DNA of 64,000 bases from Neohoeflea coraliihabitans (GCF_019334345.1 NZ_JAHWQX010000001.1:1061001-1125000); one strand, 5' to 3'. Counted from the first letter of the stretch, positions 8,198 through 18,300 are shown. Notes: generated by a model from the letters alone, not told the origin. Program-made: numbers and translations.

Positions 8198-9867
8198 TCC
8201 CGTGTCCTCTCCATAGCTTCGGCGGCGGCCGTGGCCGGCCCGTGTTTCTTCGGCATCTGCCCGCGTCCCGGAATCGAATCGATGAGCAGCCGCGTGTACT
8301 CGTGTTGCGGGTCAAACAGCACCTGGGCGGAGGTCCCGGCCTCGACGACCTCGCCCTTGCGCATGACGATCACGCGGTCGCAGATCTGTGCTGCCACGCG
8401 CAGGTCGTGGGTGATGAACAGCAAGCCGATACCCAGCCGCTTCTGGATGTCGGCGAAAAGATCGAGAACCCGCGCCTGGATCGACACGTCGAGTGCCGAG
8501 ACCGGTTCGTCGGCAACGATGACATCCGGTTCCAGCGCCAGGGCGCGGGCAATGCCGATGCGCTGCCGCTGTCCTCCCGAAAAGGCATTCGGATAGCGGT
8601 CCGCCGCCGACGGATCGAGCGCCACGAGGTCAAGCAGTTCCTCGACCCGTCGTCGCGCCTCCCGGCGGCCGACACCGTGGGCGCGCAACCCCTGTGCGAC
8701 GATCTCGAAGACCGTGCGGCGCGGATTGAGCGAGGCGAAGGGATCCTGAAAAACCATCTGCACACGCTTGCGCAGCGGCGCCAGCTGGCGTGTGTCGAGA
8801 TCGAGCAGATTGGCATCCACGCCGTCGAGCCGCACATCGCCTTCATCCGCGGTCAACAGCCGCACGACGATGCGCGCGAAGGTCGACTTTCCAGATCCGG
8901 ATTCGCCGACGACCCCGACCGTTTCGCCGCGTCCGAGCTGCAGGCTGACATTCTGGACCGCATGCACCTCGCGCCCCGGGGTAAACCAGCCGCTGCGCGT
9001 CCTGTAGGTCTTGCTGACATTTGCCGCCGACAAGAGCGGCGCCGGTTCTGCGTCCGCCGCCGGGCGCGGCGAAAGGTCGGGCACCGCCGCCAGCAACGTC
9101 TGTGTGTAAGGATGCTGTGGGTCGTGCAGCACATCCTTGACCGCCCCGCGCTCGACAATGCGGCCCTCCTGCATCACTGCCACTTCATCACCGATCTCGG
9201 CAACCACGCCAAAATCGTGGGTGATCAGCATGATCGACATCTGCCGCTCGTGCTGAGCGGTCTTGAGCAGGTTCAGGATCTGCTTTTGTGTCGTCACGTC
9301 GAGCGCCGTCGTCGGTTCGTCGGCGATCAGCAGCGCCGGATCGAGCGCCAGCGCCATGGCAATCATCACCCTCTGGCGCTGCCCGCCGGACAGGCGGAAC
9401 GGATAGGCATGCCGCAGCAGCTCCGGCTCGGGCAGCCCCATGGAGTCAAGAAGTGCGACGATGCGATCATCGTAAGGACCGGGAATATTGTGGAAGCGGA
9501 AAACCTCCTCGATCTGCTTGCCGACCTTCATCACCGGGTTGAGCGCTGCCATCGGCTCCTGAAACACCATGCCGATGCGGCTGCCGCGAATGCCGCGATG
9601 CACCGAGGGCGCGATGTCGGCGAGGTTGTGACCATCGAAATGAATGGCGCCCTCGACCTTAAGGGGTTTGGGCACCAGACCCATGATGGCATGCGCCGTC
9701 ATTGACTTTCCGGACCCCGATTCCCCCACGATGCAAAGGATTTTGCCCGGCTTGACCGACAGATCGATGCCATCGACCGCCATCACCCGGTCGCTGCCCA
9801 GGGGCAGACTGATCCTCAGCCCCTCGATCGACACGAGTGGCGTGCTGGTTGTGTCCTGTCCCATCAC
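8194..9867 (-). CDS. peptide-type ABC transporter, fused double ATPase (DppD-DppF/GsiA-like)
   Basis: This 557-residue protein carries two complete ABC cassettes. The first has Walker [14 protein letters not shown] (about 50) and signature LSGGQRQRV (about 160). The second has [13 protein letters not shown] (about 325) and [15 protein letters not shown] (about 440), each followed by a Walker B DEP. It energises uptake through the two downstream permeases. Its start lies 1 bp before the permease stop region, with tight coupling on both sides. Fused D-F proteins are common in alphaproteobacterial peptide, glutathione and opine importers. Confidence 0.92.
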   Translation of the reverse strand: MMGQDTTSTPLVSIEGLRISLPLGSDRVMAVDGIDLSVKPGKILCIVGESGSGKSMTAHAIMGLVPKPLKVEGAIHFDGHNLADIAPSVHRGIRGSRIGMVFQEPMAALNPVMKVGKQIEEVFRFHNIPGPYDDRIVALLDSMGLPEPELLRHAYPFRLSGGQRQRVMIAMALALDPALLIADEPTTALDVTTQKQILNLLKTAQHERQMSIMLITHDFGVVAEIGDEVAVMQEGRIVERGAVKDVLHDPQHPYTQTLLAAVPDLSPRPAADAEPAPLLSAANVSKTYRTRSGWFTPGREVHAVQNVSLQLGRGETVGVVGESGSGKSTFARIVVRLLTADEGDVRLDGVDANLLDLDTRQLAPLRKRVQMVFQDPFASLNPRRTVFEIVAQGLRAHGVGRREARRRVEELLDLVALDPSAADRYPNAFSGGQRQRIGIARALALEPDVIVADEPVSALDVSIQARVLDLFADIQKRLGIGLLFITHDLRVAAQICDRVIVMRKGEVVEAGTSAQVLFDPQHEYTRLLIDSIPGRGQMPKKHGPATAAAEAMERTRE

Positions 9868-10706
9868 TGCACCCCGACCCGTCGTCCTTTCAGGTGCGGA
9901 TTGAGCGCATCGTTCAAGCCCTCACCCACCAGATTGATTGCAAGTACGGTCAGGACGATCGCCAGGCCCGGGAAGACCGATAGCCACCAGGCGTGGCGGA
10001 ACACCGTGCGCGCCGCGCCGATCATGTACCCCCAGGAGATCCGGTTCGGATCGCCCAGCCCGAGGAAGCTCAGCGCCGATTCCGTCAGGATCGCCGTGGC
10101 AACGGTCAAGGATCCCATGACGATCAGAGGCGACACCGCGTTGGGAAGCACCTCGCGCAGGATGATGCGCGGCCGCGATACCCCCGAGAGCACCGCTGCC
10201 TCGACGAATTCGCGCGAGCGCAGCGTCATGAATTCGGCCCGTGCCAACCGCGCGATCGGCGGCCAGGTCACAACGGCGATCGCCACGACGATCGAGGTCA
10301 GGCCGGGGGTCAGGATGGCGACCAGCAGGATGGCGAAGATGAAGCTCGGGATCGTCTGGAAGAACTCGGTGATGCGCACGAGGACATCATCGACCCAGCC
10401 GCCGAAGAAGCCGGCGATGGCGCCCATCGTCACGCCGATCAGCGCCGCCACCACCGCCGAGAGAATGCCGATCCACAGCGAGATCCGTGCCCCGTGCAGG
10501 ATGCCGGCCAGGACGTCGCGTCCAAGCATGTCGGTGCCCAGCGCAAACTCCCCGCCCGGCGGCTGCAGCGGCCGCCCCAAACTGCGCCAGGGATCGACCG
10601 GGCTCAGGAGCGGCGCCGTGATCGCCACTAGGATGATCACCGTCAGCACCACCAGACCGACAAGGGCGCCGCGGTTCTCGCAGAAACGCTGAAAGAAATC
10701 CCTCAT
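9864..10706 (-). CDS. peptide-type ABC transporter permease (DppC-like)
   Basis: This is a 280-residue inner-membrane protein with about six transmembrane helices. It has the DppC N-terminal segment LGTDMLGRDVLAGILHGARIS and the EAA loop EAAVLSGVSRPRIILREVLPNA. An open frame continues upstream to 11189, but the ATG at 10706 overlaps the preceding permease stop as TGATG and starts at the usual family position. It pairs with the DppB-like protein to form the channel. Confidence 0.92.
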   Translation of the reverse strand: MRDFFQRFCENRGALVGLVVLTVIILVAITAPLLSPVDPWRSLGRPLQPPGGEFALGTDMLGRDVLAGILHGARISLWIGILSAVVAALIGVTMGAIAGFFGGWVDDVLVRITEFFQTIPSFIFAILLVAILTPGLTSIVVAIAVVTWPPIARLARAEFMTLRSREFVEAAVLSGVSRPRIILREVLPNAVSPLIVMGSLTVATAILTESALSFLGLGDPNRISWGYMIGAARTVFRHAWWLSVFPGLAIVLTVLAINLVGEGLNDALNPHLKGRRVGVQ

Positions 10707-11680
10707 CACGCGCTCCCGATCCGCGGGTCCGCCAGGCGCACCAGAATGTCGGTAATCATGTTGAAGAAGACCACCATCAAAGCCGACAGCAGGAAGACGC
10801 CAAGCAGCAGATTGTAGTCCCGCTGGAACAGCGCATCGAAGGCCAGGCGGCCGATCCCCGGCCACGCAAAGACGGTCTCGACGACGACGGCGCCGCCGAC
10901 CAGGTGACCGGCCTGCAAACCGGCGAAGGTGATGATCGGCAAAAGGGCAGTGCGCAGCACGTGCGCCGTCGCCACCCGCCATTCCGGCAGGCCCTTGGCG
11001 CGCGCCGTTTTGACATAGTCGAGGCTCGAGGTCTCGAGCATCGAGGCACGGGTCAGCCGCACATAGACGGCGATGTAGAATAGCCCGAGCGTCAAGGCCG
11101 GCAGGATCAGGTGCCTGAGCACGTCGAGCGTCTGGTTCCAGGCGCCCGAGACCGGGATCATGCTTTGCATGCCGAAGGGTGGCAACCATCCCAGTTGCAC
11201 CGAAAAGACGAGGATCAGCAGAAGGCCGACCCAGAAGATGGGAGTTGCGTAGAAGAACAGGGCCACCACCATCAGAAGACTGTCGAAAATGGTCCGCGGT
11301 CGCGTCGCCGCAAGCGCTCCGAGCAAGGGCCCGAGCAAAAGCGCGAACAGATAGGCGGATCCGGTGAGGAGAAGGGTCGCGGGCAGCCGCTCAAACAGCA
11401 TGTCCACGACCGGTCGCTGGGCCCGGTAGCTTTGTCCGAGGTCGAGGGTCAGCACGTTGCCGACATAGGCCGCAAGCTGGATCGGAAGCGGCCGGTCAAG
11501 GCCGAAATCCGATCGCACTTGCTCAAGGAACTGCTCATCGGCTGCTCCCGCCTCGCCCGCCAGAACAATGGCCGGGTCGCCGGGCGCCATTCTGATCAGG
11601 AAGAAGTTGAGGATGGTGATGGCCAGGACGACCGCCAGGGCCTTCACCATCCATCCTGCGATGTAGCTCAGATGGCGCAT
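10706..11680 (-). CDS. peptide-type ABC transporter permease (DppB-like)
   Basis: This 324-residue inner-membrane protein has the DppB hallmarks: an N-terminal helix followed by RMAPGDPA, a periplasmic loop ending in FGLDRPLPIQ and DLGQSYRAQRPV, and the EAA-type loop KTARAKGLPEWRVATAHVLR. The frame is open further upstream to 11785, which would overlap the binding-protein gene. I chose ATG 11680, 8 bp after that gene ends. Confidence 0.92.
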   Translation of the reverse strand: MRHLSYIAGWMVKALAVVLAITILNFFLIRMAPGDPAIVLAGEAGAADEQFLEQVRSDFGLDRPLPIQLAAYVGNVLTLDLGQSYRAQRPVVDMLFERLPATLLLTGSAYLFALLLGPLLGALAATRPRTIFDSLLMVVALFFYATPIFWVGLLLILVFSVQLGWLPPFGMQSMIPVSGAWNQTLDVLRHLILPALTLGLFYIAVYVRLTRASMLETSSLDYVKTARAKGLPEWRVATAHVLRTALLPIITFAGLQAGHLVGGAVVVETVFAWPGIGRLAFDALFQRDYNLLLGVFLLSALMVVFFNMITDILVRLADPRIGSA

Positions 11681-11688
11681 CGGAAAGT

Positions 11689-13299
11689 CTATTCCTTTTC
11701 GAAATAGGCTTCGGCGAAGTTGTCGTTCGGGCCAAGCCCGTTCCGCACCACATTCTTCAGGTTGGAAGCGTGCACCGTCGGCCACTCGAGCTCGACCAGC
11801 CAGGCCAGCGCCACTTCGTCGGCGATGATCTTCTGCACCTCGTGGTACATCTGCATGCGCTTGTCCGAGTCAGGCTCGGAGGCCGCCTCGGCAAACAGCC
11901 GGTCGACTTCCGGATTGGAATAGCCCGACGTGTTGGTAAACAGCACACCCTTCTTCTGATTTTCGGTGATGTAGCTGCGGGCCACGCCAAGCGCCGGATC
12001 CGACAGGGTGGTCAGGTAGGTGGTCGACATGTCGACATCCCAGTTCGAGATGCGGCTGCCCCAGCCGGCGACGTCGGAGGCTTCGAGCGTCACTTCCACG
12101 CCGACTTCGCCAAGCGCCTGCTTGATGTATTGCGACAGACGGTCCCACATTTCGCCATAGGGCAGGCCAAGCAGCTTGATCTCGGCGCGCGTTCCGCCAT
12201 CCTCGGCCGTCAATCCCATTTCGTCGAGCAGCGCCTTGGCCTTTTCCGGGTCATGCGGATAGGTCGGCACGTCGGCGGTGTAGAACGGCGACGAGGAGTG
12301 AATCGGTCCGGTCGGGATCTTCGCCCAGCCGAAGAAGATGTTGTCGCGAATGAACTCGTGATCGAGAGCGAACATCACCGCCTTGCGGAAGCGCACATCG
12401 TCGAAGGGCTCGCGCCGGACATTCATTTCCAGCCACGAGATCGGCGCGCCCCATTCCCAGCCCTTTGTCGTCACTTCGAGATTGGGCATGGCCTCGAGCC
12501 GCGCCAGATCGACAAGCTCGATGTCATTCTGCGTTGCCAGTTGCACCTGGCCCGATTCGAGCGCCAGGGCGCGCGAAGCACTGTCGGGGATGAAGCGGTA
12601 GTAGATCTCGTCAAGATAGGGACGATTATCCAGATAGTAGTCGTCGTTGCGGACGAGATGGATGTACTCACCGCTCTTCCATTCGGAGAACTTGAACGGC
12701 CCGGTGCCAATCGGCTCGCGGTTGGCCGGATTGTCGCGGATGTCCTTGCCCTTGTAGATATGCGCCGGCATCATCGGCGCCGCGATCGTGTCGAACGAGC
12801 GGATCATCGGCCCGTACGGCTCTTCCAGTGTCAGGACGACCGTGTAGTCGTCGGGCGCCGTGATCTCGGCACGAGCGAAGGTCGGCCGCGAGCGCGCATG
12901 CACTTCCGGAATGAATTCGGTGAGCGTGTAGACGACGTCCTCGGACGTGAATGCCTCGCCATCATGCCACTTGACGTTTTCACGCAGCTTGAACGTGTAG
13001 GTCAGGCCGTCGTCGCTGACCTCCCAGCTTTCAGCCAGCATCGGCTGCGGGCTGAGATTGAAATCATAGGCCAGCAGCCCCTCGAACATCTTAGTCGAGG
13101 GAAGCAGGGTCGGCGCGTTGAGATTGACGCCGATGATGATGCCCGGCGGCTCCGGCCATAGCGTCGAATTGAGCGTCCCGCCCTGCATCGGTTCGGCCTG
13201 CGCCGGACTGGCCCCTATGCCGAGCGGACCCGGCGCATTGACCGCCAACACCCCGGCCAGGGCGAATGCGGTGGCAGCAATTGCACGTCTTATATGCAT
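11689..13299 (-). CDS. peptide-type ABC transporter periplasmic binding protein (SBP family 5)
   Basis: This 536-residue protein begins with a signal peptide (MHIRRAIAATAFALAGVLAV, cleavage probably after SPAQA near residue 36). The family 5 fold follows, with the signature LAESWEVSDDGLTYTFKLRENVKWHDG near residues 85-110. It captures the substrate (peptides, opines, nickel or other small amides in this family) for the two permeases and fused ATPase downstream. GAGGGAACATC precedes ATG 13299; an in-frame upstream start at 13365 would spoil the signal peptide. It is the first gene of the operon and diverges from the MocR regulator. Confidence 0.9.
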   Translation of the reverse strand: MHIRRAIAATAFALAGVLAVNAPGPLGIGASPAQAEPMQGGTLNSTLWPEPPGIIIGVNLNAPTLLPSTKMFEGLLAYDFNLSPQPMLAESWEVSDDGLTYTFKLRENVKWHDGEAFTSEDVVYTLTEFIPEVHARSRPTFARAEITAPDDYTVVLTLEEPYGPMIRSFDTIAAPMMPAHIYKGKDIRDNPANREPIGTGPFKFSEWKSGEYIHLVRNDDYYLDNRPYLDEIYYRFIPDSASRALALESGQVQLATQNDIELVDLARLEAMPNLEVTTKGWEWGAPISWLEMNVRREPFDDVRFRKAVMFALDHEFIRDNIFFGWAKIPTGPIHSSSPFYTADVPTYPHDPEKAKALLDEMGLTAEDGGTRAEIKLLGLPYGEMWDRLSQYIKQALGEVGVEVTLEASDVAGWGSRISNWDVDMSTTYLTTLSDPALGVARSYITENQKKGVLFTNTSGYSNPEVDRLFAEAASEPDSDKRMQMYHEVQKIIADEVALAWLVELEWPTVHASNLKNVVRNGLGPNDNFAEAYFEKE

Positions 13300-13358
13300 G
13301 ATGTTCCCTCCATCGGTTCGTATCCGCCGAGTTTCCGAAAGAAAGTGCGCTTGTGGAA

Positions 13359-13395
13359 GAGCCATTTTTTGCTAATTTAATGGAGCCACTTTCCA
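13359..13395. promoter_or_regulatory. candidate MocR direct-repeat operator
   Basis: GAGCCATTTTTTG (13359-13371) and GAGCCACTTTCCA (13383-13395) form an imperfect direct repeat, 24 bp start to start, matching at 9 of 13 positions. They lie just upstream of the MocR gene in the 108-bp divergent region before the ABC operon. GabR and PdxR, characterised MocR proteins, bind direct repeats, which makes this a reasonable but untested operator. Confidence 0.35.
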
Positions 13396-13407
13396 CCGAG
13401 AGGACCC

Positions 13408-14913
13408 GTGCCAGTGCCCGCCAATTGGTTCACCGCGTTTCTCGACCTGGAGAGCAGCGACGACCGCACCTTGCAGCAGCGGATCTACGAGCAGTTCGCC
13501 CGAGCCATCCTGACCGGACAGCTCAAGCCGGGAGACCGGTTGCCCTCGACGCGCGAACTGGCAAAGGCCATGGGTGTCGGACGTAACACCGCCAGCTGGG
13601 CCTACGAGCAGCTGACCATGGAAGGCTTCGTCCAGACGCGCAAGGGTGCCGGAACTTTCGTGTCCGAAGAACTGCCCGAGGTCGGCCTCGTGGCACAGCG
13701 CGAAATGTCCCGCCGTCAGGATCCCGAAGCTCTTTCAACGGTCGCCCGGCGCTCGCAACGCTACCAGGCCGTCGCCCGGTCGCTGCGTGTACCGCAGCGC
13801 CCGATTCCCTTTCGCATCAACATGCCGGCGGTCGACGATTTTCCCATCGCCCTCTGGCGACGGGTGACGAAGTCGCTGATGGCCGATGGCGCGCCCGGCG
13901 CCGGATCGCTGCTTGGCGAGACCGAACCGGCCGGCTACGGCCCGCTGCGCGAGGCGATTGCCCGCTACCTCACCATCAGCCGCGGCGTCGTCTGCACCCC
14001 GGACCAAGTCGTCATCGTGGCCGGCGCACAGCAGGGGCTTGATCTTGCGACCCGACTGCTCCTCGATATCGGGGACCAGGTACTGTGCGAGGACCCGGGA
14101 TTTCCCGGCTCGGTGGCCGCCTTGCGTGCCGCCGGTGCGGAGATTGGCGCTGTCCCTGTCGATGGCGAAGGTTTTGACATCGAGCTGGGTGAGCGGACCC
14201 ACCCCGAGGCCCGTCTTGCCGTGGTCTGCCCCTCTTCGCAGTTTCCGCTCGGCTACACCATGTCGCTGGCCCGGCGCCTGGCGCTGATCGAATGGGCAAG
14301 GAAAAAGAGCGGCTGGATCATCGAGGACGATTATGATTCGGAATTCCGCTACCGGGGACGGCCGGTGCGCTCGCTGCAAGGTCTCGATGGCGGCAACCGT
14401 GTGGTCTATATCGGCACTTTCTCCAAGGTGCTGTTTCCCGGCCTGCGGCTGGCCTACCTCGTGGTTCCCGAGCCGGTCATCGATATCTTCGTCAATGCGC
14501 GGATTGTTGCCGGGCGGCAGTCGCCGACCTTCGAGCAGGTGATTGTCGAGCGCTTCATCACCGAGGGTCATCTCGGCCGCCACGTCGCCCGCATGCGGCG
14601 CCTTTATGCTGAACGCCGGCTTGCCCTGATCCGTGCGCTCGGCGAGCGCATTCCAGACGACATCCGCCTGCAAGCCTCAGCTACCGGCCTGCAGATGATC
14701 GGCTGGCTGCCGCCCGACTGGGACGATGGCGTAATCAGTGCCGCCGCCGCCGCGCAAGGCCTGGAGATCACTCCCATCTCCCGCCTGACGGTGGAACGCA
14801 CGCGGCCGCCCGCCCTTCTCCTCGGCTTTGGCAATTTTACGCCGGCGGCGATCCACGCCGGAGTCGAAACCCTGGCAGGCGTGCTTGCCGACTACCGCGC
14901 TGCCCGTACTTAG
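13408..14913 (+). CDS. MocR-family regulator (GntR DNA-binding domain fused to aminotransferase-like domain)
   Basis: This 501-residue protein has an N-terminal GntR winged helix (about 20-90; LPSTRELAKAMGVGRNTASWAYEQL). A class I aminotransferase-like domain follows (about 115-495). The PLP-binding lysine is Lys340 in GTFSKVLFPGLR, and EDDYDSEFRY is the conserved aspartate region. Translation starts at GTG behind GAGAGGA. Such regulators sense amino compounds or PLP (GabR, TauR, PdxR). Its divergence from the ABC-amidase operon suggests that an amine or amino acid from that pathway is the effector. Confidence 0.9.
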   Translation: MPVPANWFTAFLDLESSDDRTLQQRIYEQFARAILTGQLKPGDRLPSTRELAKAMGVGRNTASWAYEQLTMEGFVQTRKGAGTFVSEELPEVGLVAQREMSRRQDPEALSTVARRSQRYQAVARSLRVPQRPIPFRINMPAVDDFPIALWRRVTKSLMADGAPGAGSLLGETEPAGYGPLREAIARYLTISRGVVCTPDQVVIVAGAQQGLDLATRLLLDIGDQVLCEDPGFPGSVAALRAAGAEIGAVPVDGEGFDIELGERTHPEARLAVVCPSSQFPLGYTMSLARRLALIEWARKKSGWIIEDDYDSEFRYRGRPVRSLQGLDGGNRVVYIGTFSKVLFPGLRLAYLVVPEPVIDIFVNARIVAGRQSPTFEQVIVERFITEGHLGRHVARMRRLYAERRLALIRALGERIPDDIRLQASATGLQMIGWLPPDWDDGVISAAAAAQGLEITPISRLTVERTRPPALLLGFGNFTPAAIHAGVETLAGVLADYRAART

Positions 14914-15028
14914 CCGCCGAAAGAACGGTCCCCGCCGCATCGGGATTTGACCATGTGCCCGCTGCTATCCATCTGGCGCTGCGCATCCATCCCGGCGGTT
15001 GTGGTCTTCGTAGTGGGGTCTGGAGACG

Positions 15029-15994
15029 TCAGCTTCCGGCAGGCAGCGTCTCGAGTTCGGCTTTCCACGGTGGATTGGCCCCGGCGCGCGAGACGGTCAC
15101 GCCGGCTGCCCGGGCGCCATAGGCGAGAATGGCTTCCAGATCCGTTTTCTGCAAAGCCCGAATGCGCGCCTTGTCCATCAGGCCGAGTTCTTCAAGCTTT
15201 GCCAGCACCCCCGCATTGAAGGTGTCCCCGGCGCCGACCGTATCGACCACCTGCGCCTGCACCGCAGGCCTTTCGACCACCAGATCACCTGCCGCGAAGG
15301 CAATCGCCCCGGCGCTGCCGCGGGTGACGATGACCACTGCCGGCCCCTGCTCCATCAGATGCGTGACCTTCGCCTCCAGTGTCGGCGGATCGGGCAGCAG
15401 CCAGGCAAGATCCTCATCGGACAGTTTAACGATGTCCGCATGCGCCATCATCGCCGCGAGCCGCGCCCGGAACCGGGCATCGTCCGCGATGAAACCCGGC
15501 CGGATATTCGGGTCAAGCATCACCACGCGGCCATTCGCCGCGCGCGCCAAAAGTGCCGCATAGGCATCCGCACCGGGCTCGCAGGCAAGGCTGATACCCC
15601 CGAAGAACAATCCTCTTACGGTTTCCGGTAGCGGCGGCAGATCATCCGGCGACAGCATCCGGCCCGCCGAATTCTCGTCGTAGAATTGATAGCTGGCCTG
15701 GCCGTCCTTGAGCGTGACGAATGCCAGTGTCGTTGGACGATCGGAAACGATGAGGAAAGACGTATCGACCTGACTGTCGACCAGAGCATTGCGAAGCTGC
15801 ACGCCGAACAGATCCGTCGACAGGCCGGTGAGCAGTCCCGTCGAGATGCCAAGTCGGCCAAGGGCGATCGCCGTGTTGAAGACGGCGCCCCCACAATGGG
15901 CCGCATAGGCGACCTCTTCGCTCACGGCATTGGACAGTCCCGATGCTTGGGCCGGGATCATGTCAATCAGCGCTTCGCCACAACACAGTATCAT
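15029..15994 (-). CDS. frk: PfkB-family sugar kinase, probably fructokinase
   Basis: This 321-residue PfkB kinase has the N-terminal CGEALIDMIP, the substrate loop GGAVFNTAIALGRLG and the C-terminal catalytic signature DTVGAGDTFNAGVL (about 250-263). It is the last gene of the polyol operon, 19 bp after mtlK. There it would phosphorylate fructose formed by oxidation of mannitol and sorbitol. In related operons this position is held by fructokinase or MtlZ (xylulokinase); a PfkB protein points to fructokinase. It converges with the MocR gene across 115 bp with no evident terminator. Confidence 0.82.
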   Translation of the reverse strand: MILCCGEALIDMIPAQASGLSNAVSEEVAYAAHCGGAVFNTAIALGRLGISTGLLTGLSTDLFGVQLRNALVDSQVDTSFLIVSDRPTTLAFVTLKDGQASYQFYDENSAGRMLSPDDLPPLPETVRGLFFGGISLACEPGADAYAALLARAANGRVVMLDPNIRPGFIADDARFRARLAAMMAHADIVKLSDEDLAWLLPDPPTLEAKVTHLMEQGPAVVIVTRGSAGAIAFAAGDLVVERPAVQAQVVDTVGAGDTFNAGVLAKLEELGLMDKARIRALQKTDLEAILAYGARAAGVTVSRAGANPPWKAELETLPAGS

Positions 15995-16013
15995 GGTGTT
16001 TCCAGTTGCCGGT

Positions 16014-17525
16014 CTATCGACCGGCGGTACGCGGGGCTCGGCCCCGCCAATCTTCTGATGCTTCGCCCAGATAGCTGATCAGGGCCGCTTCTGTCCCGTT
16101 GGCGTAGATCGCATCGAGCCAGCTGCAAAAAGCACTGCTGAAGCGATCGTCTTCCGCCAGATCGCCATAGATCGCACGTTGCTGCAGCCAGACCTGCGGC
16201 GTCTGTCTTGCCTGCTGCGCCGCATCCGTCAACTGCTCCCAGATCGGGTCATTGGCAGCAATCACGGTTCCATCTTCCCGGCGCCCCGCACACATGCGCG
16301 CCCACAAGGCCTCGGCAAGCGCCAGTCCCTCGATCGGACCTGAAGTGCGAAGAGCATCACGCAGCACCGGCAGCAGAAATCCGCTGTGCCGGGACGAGCC
16401 GTCAAACGCAACCCGGCGCACCGTGTCGACGATCTCCGGATTGGACCAGCGCCGCTCGATCAGGGCGACGTAAGCTTCCGGTGTCATGCCGGGGACGGCA
16501 TCCACATGCGGAACAATTTCCTCAAGGGTCACCTTGCGCAGATACGGACCGATCAGCGGATTGGCCATGCAGCCCGAAATGGTTTCCACCGATAAGAGTT
16601 CGCCCGCATTGGCAATCAGCTGGTGCCCGCCATTGAGCAGACGAATCTTCATCGTCTCGAAAGCTTCGACATTCCCGGAAAACGTCGCTCCGACCTGATC
16701 CCAGTCCGGCCGACCGGCGCAGAAATCATCTTCCATGACCCATTGACGAAAGGTCTCATGCGCCACCGGCGCCGCATCATCAAGGCCGAAGTCACGCGCC
16801 AGCGCCAGTTCACGTGGACCCGTGGCGGGCACGATGCAATCGACCATCGAATTCGGGAAGGAGCAATTCTCGTTGATCCAGTCAGCCAGATCAGGGTCCG
16901 AAAGACGCGCCAGCCCGACGACGGTCCGTCGCAAGACGGCGCCATTGTCCTGAAGGTTATCGCAGCTTTGCCCGGTAAACGGCCCATCGCCGTTGGCGCG
17001 GCGGCGCTTCAATGCGGCCACCATGGCGCCGAAAGCTGTGCGGGGGCTCCCGGGATTGGCGGCATCGTGGCGAATGTCCGGATGGCCGAGATCGAGCCCG
17101 CGGCCCGACGCATCCGGGTAATACCCGCCCTCCGTCACGGTCAGTGAGACAATGCGGATAGCGGGATCGGCCATGCGGGCAATCAGCGCGCCATGCCCTT
17201 CCTCGACCGGCACGAAATCAATCATCGATCCCACCACCTCGGCAGAACGCCCCGCCGGGTCAAGCTCGATGAGTGTGGTGAGATAGTCCTGCGCCGCCAG
17301 CTTCAGCCGCTGCCCGGCATCATAGGGGCGCACGCCGGCCCCCACGATCGCCCAGTCATGCGCCAGCCCTTGCTGCATCAGCCGATGCAGATACCAGGCC
17401 TGATGGGCACGGTGGAAATTTCCCACCCCGATATGCACGATTCCCGGTGTCAGCCGCGAGCGATCATAACGCGGACGGGCGATGCCGCCTGGCAGATCGC
17501 CAAGAGTGGCATTTGACAAATTCAT
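16014..17525 (-). CDS. mtlK: mannitol 2-dehydrogenase
   Basis: This 503-residue protein is a polyol-specific long-chain dehydrogenase. It has the N-terminal NAD site HIGVGNFHRAHQAWYLH (about 31-47) and the conserved catalytic region RLLNGGHQLIANAGELL (about 293-309). It oxidises D-mannitol (and often D-arabitol or sorbitol) to the ketose. Its ATG follows the smoS stop after a single base, so the two are translationally coupled. Order and content match the Rhodobacter smo/mtl operon. Confidence 0.9.
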   Translation of the reverse strand: MNLSNATLGDLPGGIARPRYDRSRLTPGIVHIGVGNFHRAHQAWYLHRLMQQGLAHDWAIVGAGVRPYDAGQRLKLAAQDYLTTLIELDPAGRSAEVVGSMIDFVPVEEGHGALIARMADPAIRIVSLTVTEGGYYPDASGRGLDLGHPDIRHDAANPGSPRTAFGAMVAALKRRRANGDGPFTGQSCDNLQDNGAVLRRTVVGLARLSDPDLADWINENCSFPNSMVDCIVPATGPRELALARDFGLDDAAPVAHETFRQWVMEDDFCAGRPDWDQVGATFSGNVEAFETMKIRLLNGGHQLIANAGELLSVETISGCMANPLIGPYLRKVTLEEIVPHVDAVPGMTPEAYVALIERRWSNPEIVDTVRRVAFDGSSRHSGFLLPVLRDALRTSGPIEGLALAEALWARMCAGRREDGTVIAANDPIWEQLTDAAQQARQTPQVWLQQRAIYGDLAEDDRFSSAFCSWLDAIYANGTEAALISYLGEASEDWRGRAPRTAGR

Positions 17526-17526
17526 C

Positions 17527-18300
17527 TCAACTCATCCATTGGCCGCCATCGACATTGTATGTCTGGGCGACGATGTAATCCGCTTCCTTTGAAGCCAGGA
17601 AGACAGCCATTCCGGTTAGGTCCGCCGGGACCGCGAAACGGCCGGCCGGGACGCCGGCAGCGACCTCTGCCTTTTTCTGTCCGGGTGGTTTGCCCTCGAG
17701 GCGGGCAAACAGTGCATCGACATGATCCCAGTGAGCCCCGTCGACAACGCCCGGCGCGATGGCGTTCACATTGATCCCGTCAGCAATCAGATTCAGCCCG
17801 GCCGACTGCGTCAGCGAGATCACCGCCGCCTTGGTCGAGCAATAGACCGCCACCAGACTTTCGCCGCGCCGCCCGGCCTGCGAGGCCATGTTGATGATCT
17901 TGCCGCCGTGTCCCTGACGGATCATCTGCCGCGCCGCCGCCTGCAGCGTGAACAGGGTGCCCTCGACATTGACGGCATACAGCCGCTGATAGCTTTCACG
18001 CGGAATGTCGACGATCGGATGCGCATCAAACAATGCGGCATTGTTGATCAGGATGTCGAGCTTGCCGGCTGTCTCGACAACACGGGCAACCGCCGCGTCG
18101 ATACTGGCCTGTTGCGTGACATCCAGTTGCACCGCATAGGCGCCTGCGCCGATCGCCGCCGCAGTTTTCTCGGCGCCGGCGATGTCGATATCAGCCACCG
18201 CTACGCGCGCGCCTTCCCGCACATAGGCCTCGGCAAAACTGGCGCCGATGCCGCGGGCCGCGCCGGTGATCAGCGCCGATTGTCCTGCAAGGCGGGTCAT
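17527..18300 (-). CDS. smoS: sorbitol dehydrogenase, short-chain type
   Basis: This 257-residue SDR has the cofactor motif TGAARGIG (12-19), an acidic ADID at the end of the second strand favouring NAD, the NNA motif and the catalytic YxxxK as YCSTK (about 153-157). It converts sorbitol to fructose (and galactitol to tagatose in homologues). It overlaps the end of smoK by 4 bp and immediately precedes mtlK, the usual operon order. Confidence 0.9.
   Translation of the reverse strand: MTRLAGQSALITGAARGIGASFAEAYVREGARVAVADIDIAGAEKTAAAIGAGAYAVQLDVTQQASIDAAVARVVETAGKLDILINNAALFDAHPIVDIPRESYQRLYAVNVEGTLFTLQAAARQMIRQGHGGKIINMASQAGRRGESLVAVYCSTKAAVISLTQSAGLNLIADGINVNAIAPGVVDGAHWDHVDALFARLEGKPPGQKKAEVAAGVPAGRFAVPADLTGMAVFLASKEADYIVAQTYNVDGGQWMS

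Noticed and set aside
11770-13161. A 463-codon plus-strand frame opposite the peptide-binding-protein gene; similar long shadows at 8242-9705, 22270-23661, 6263-7558 and 48602-49918
   Set aside because: Each overlaps a convincing gene almost fully, has His/Arg-rich sequence and lacks a ribosome-binding site and recognisable domains.
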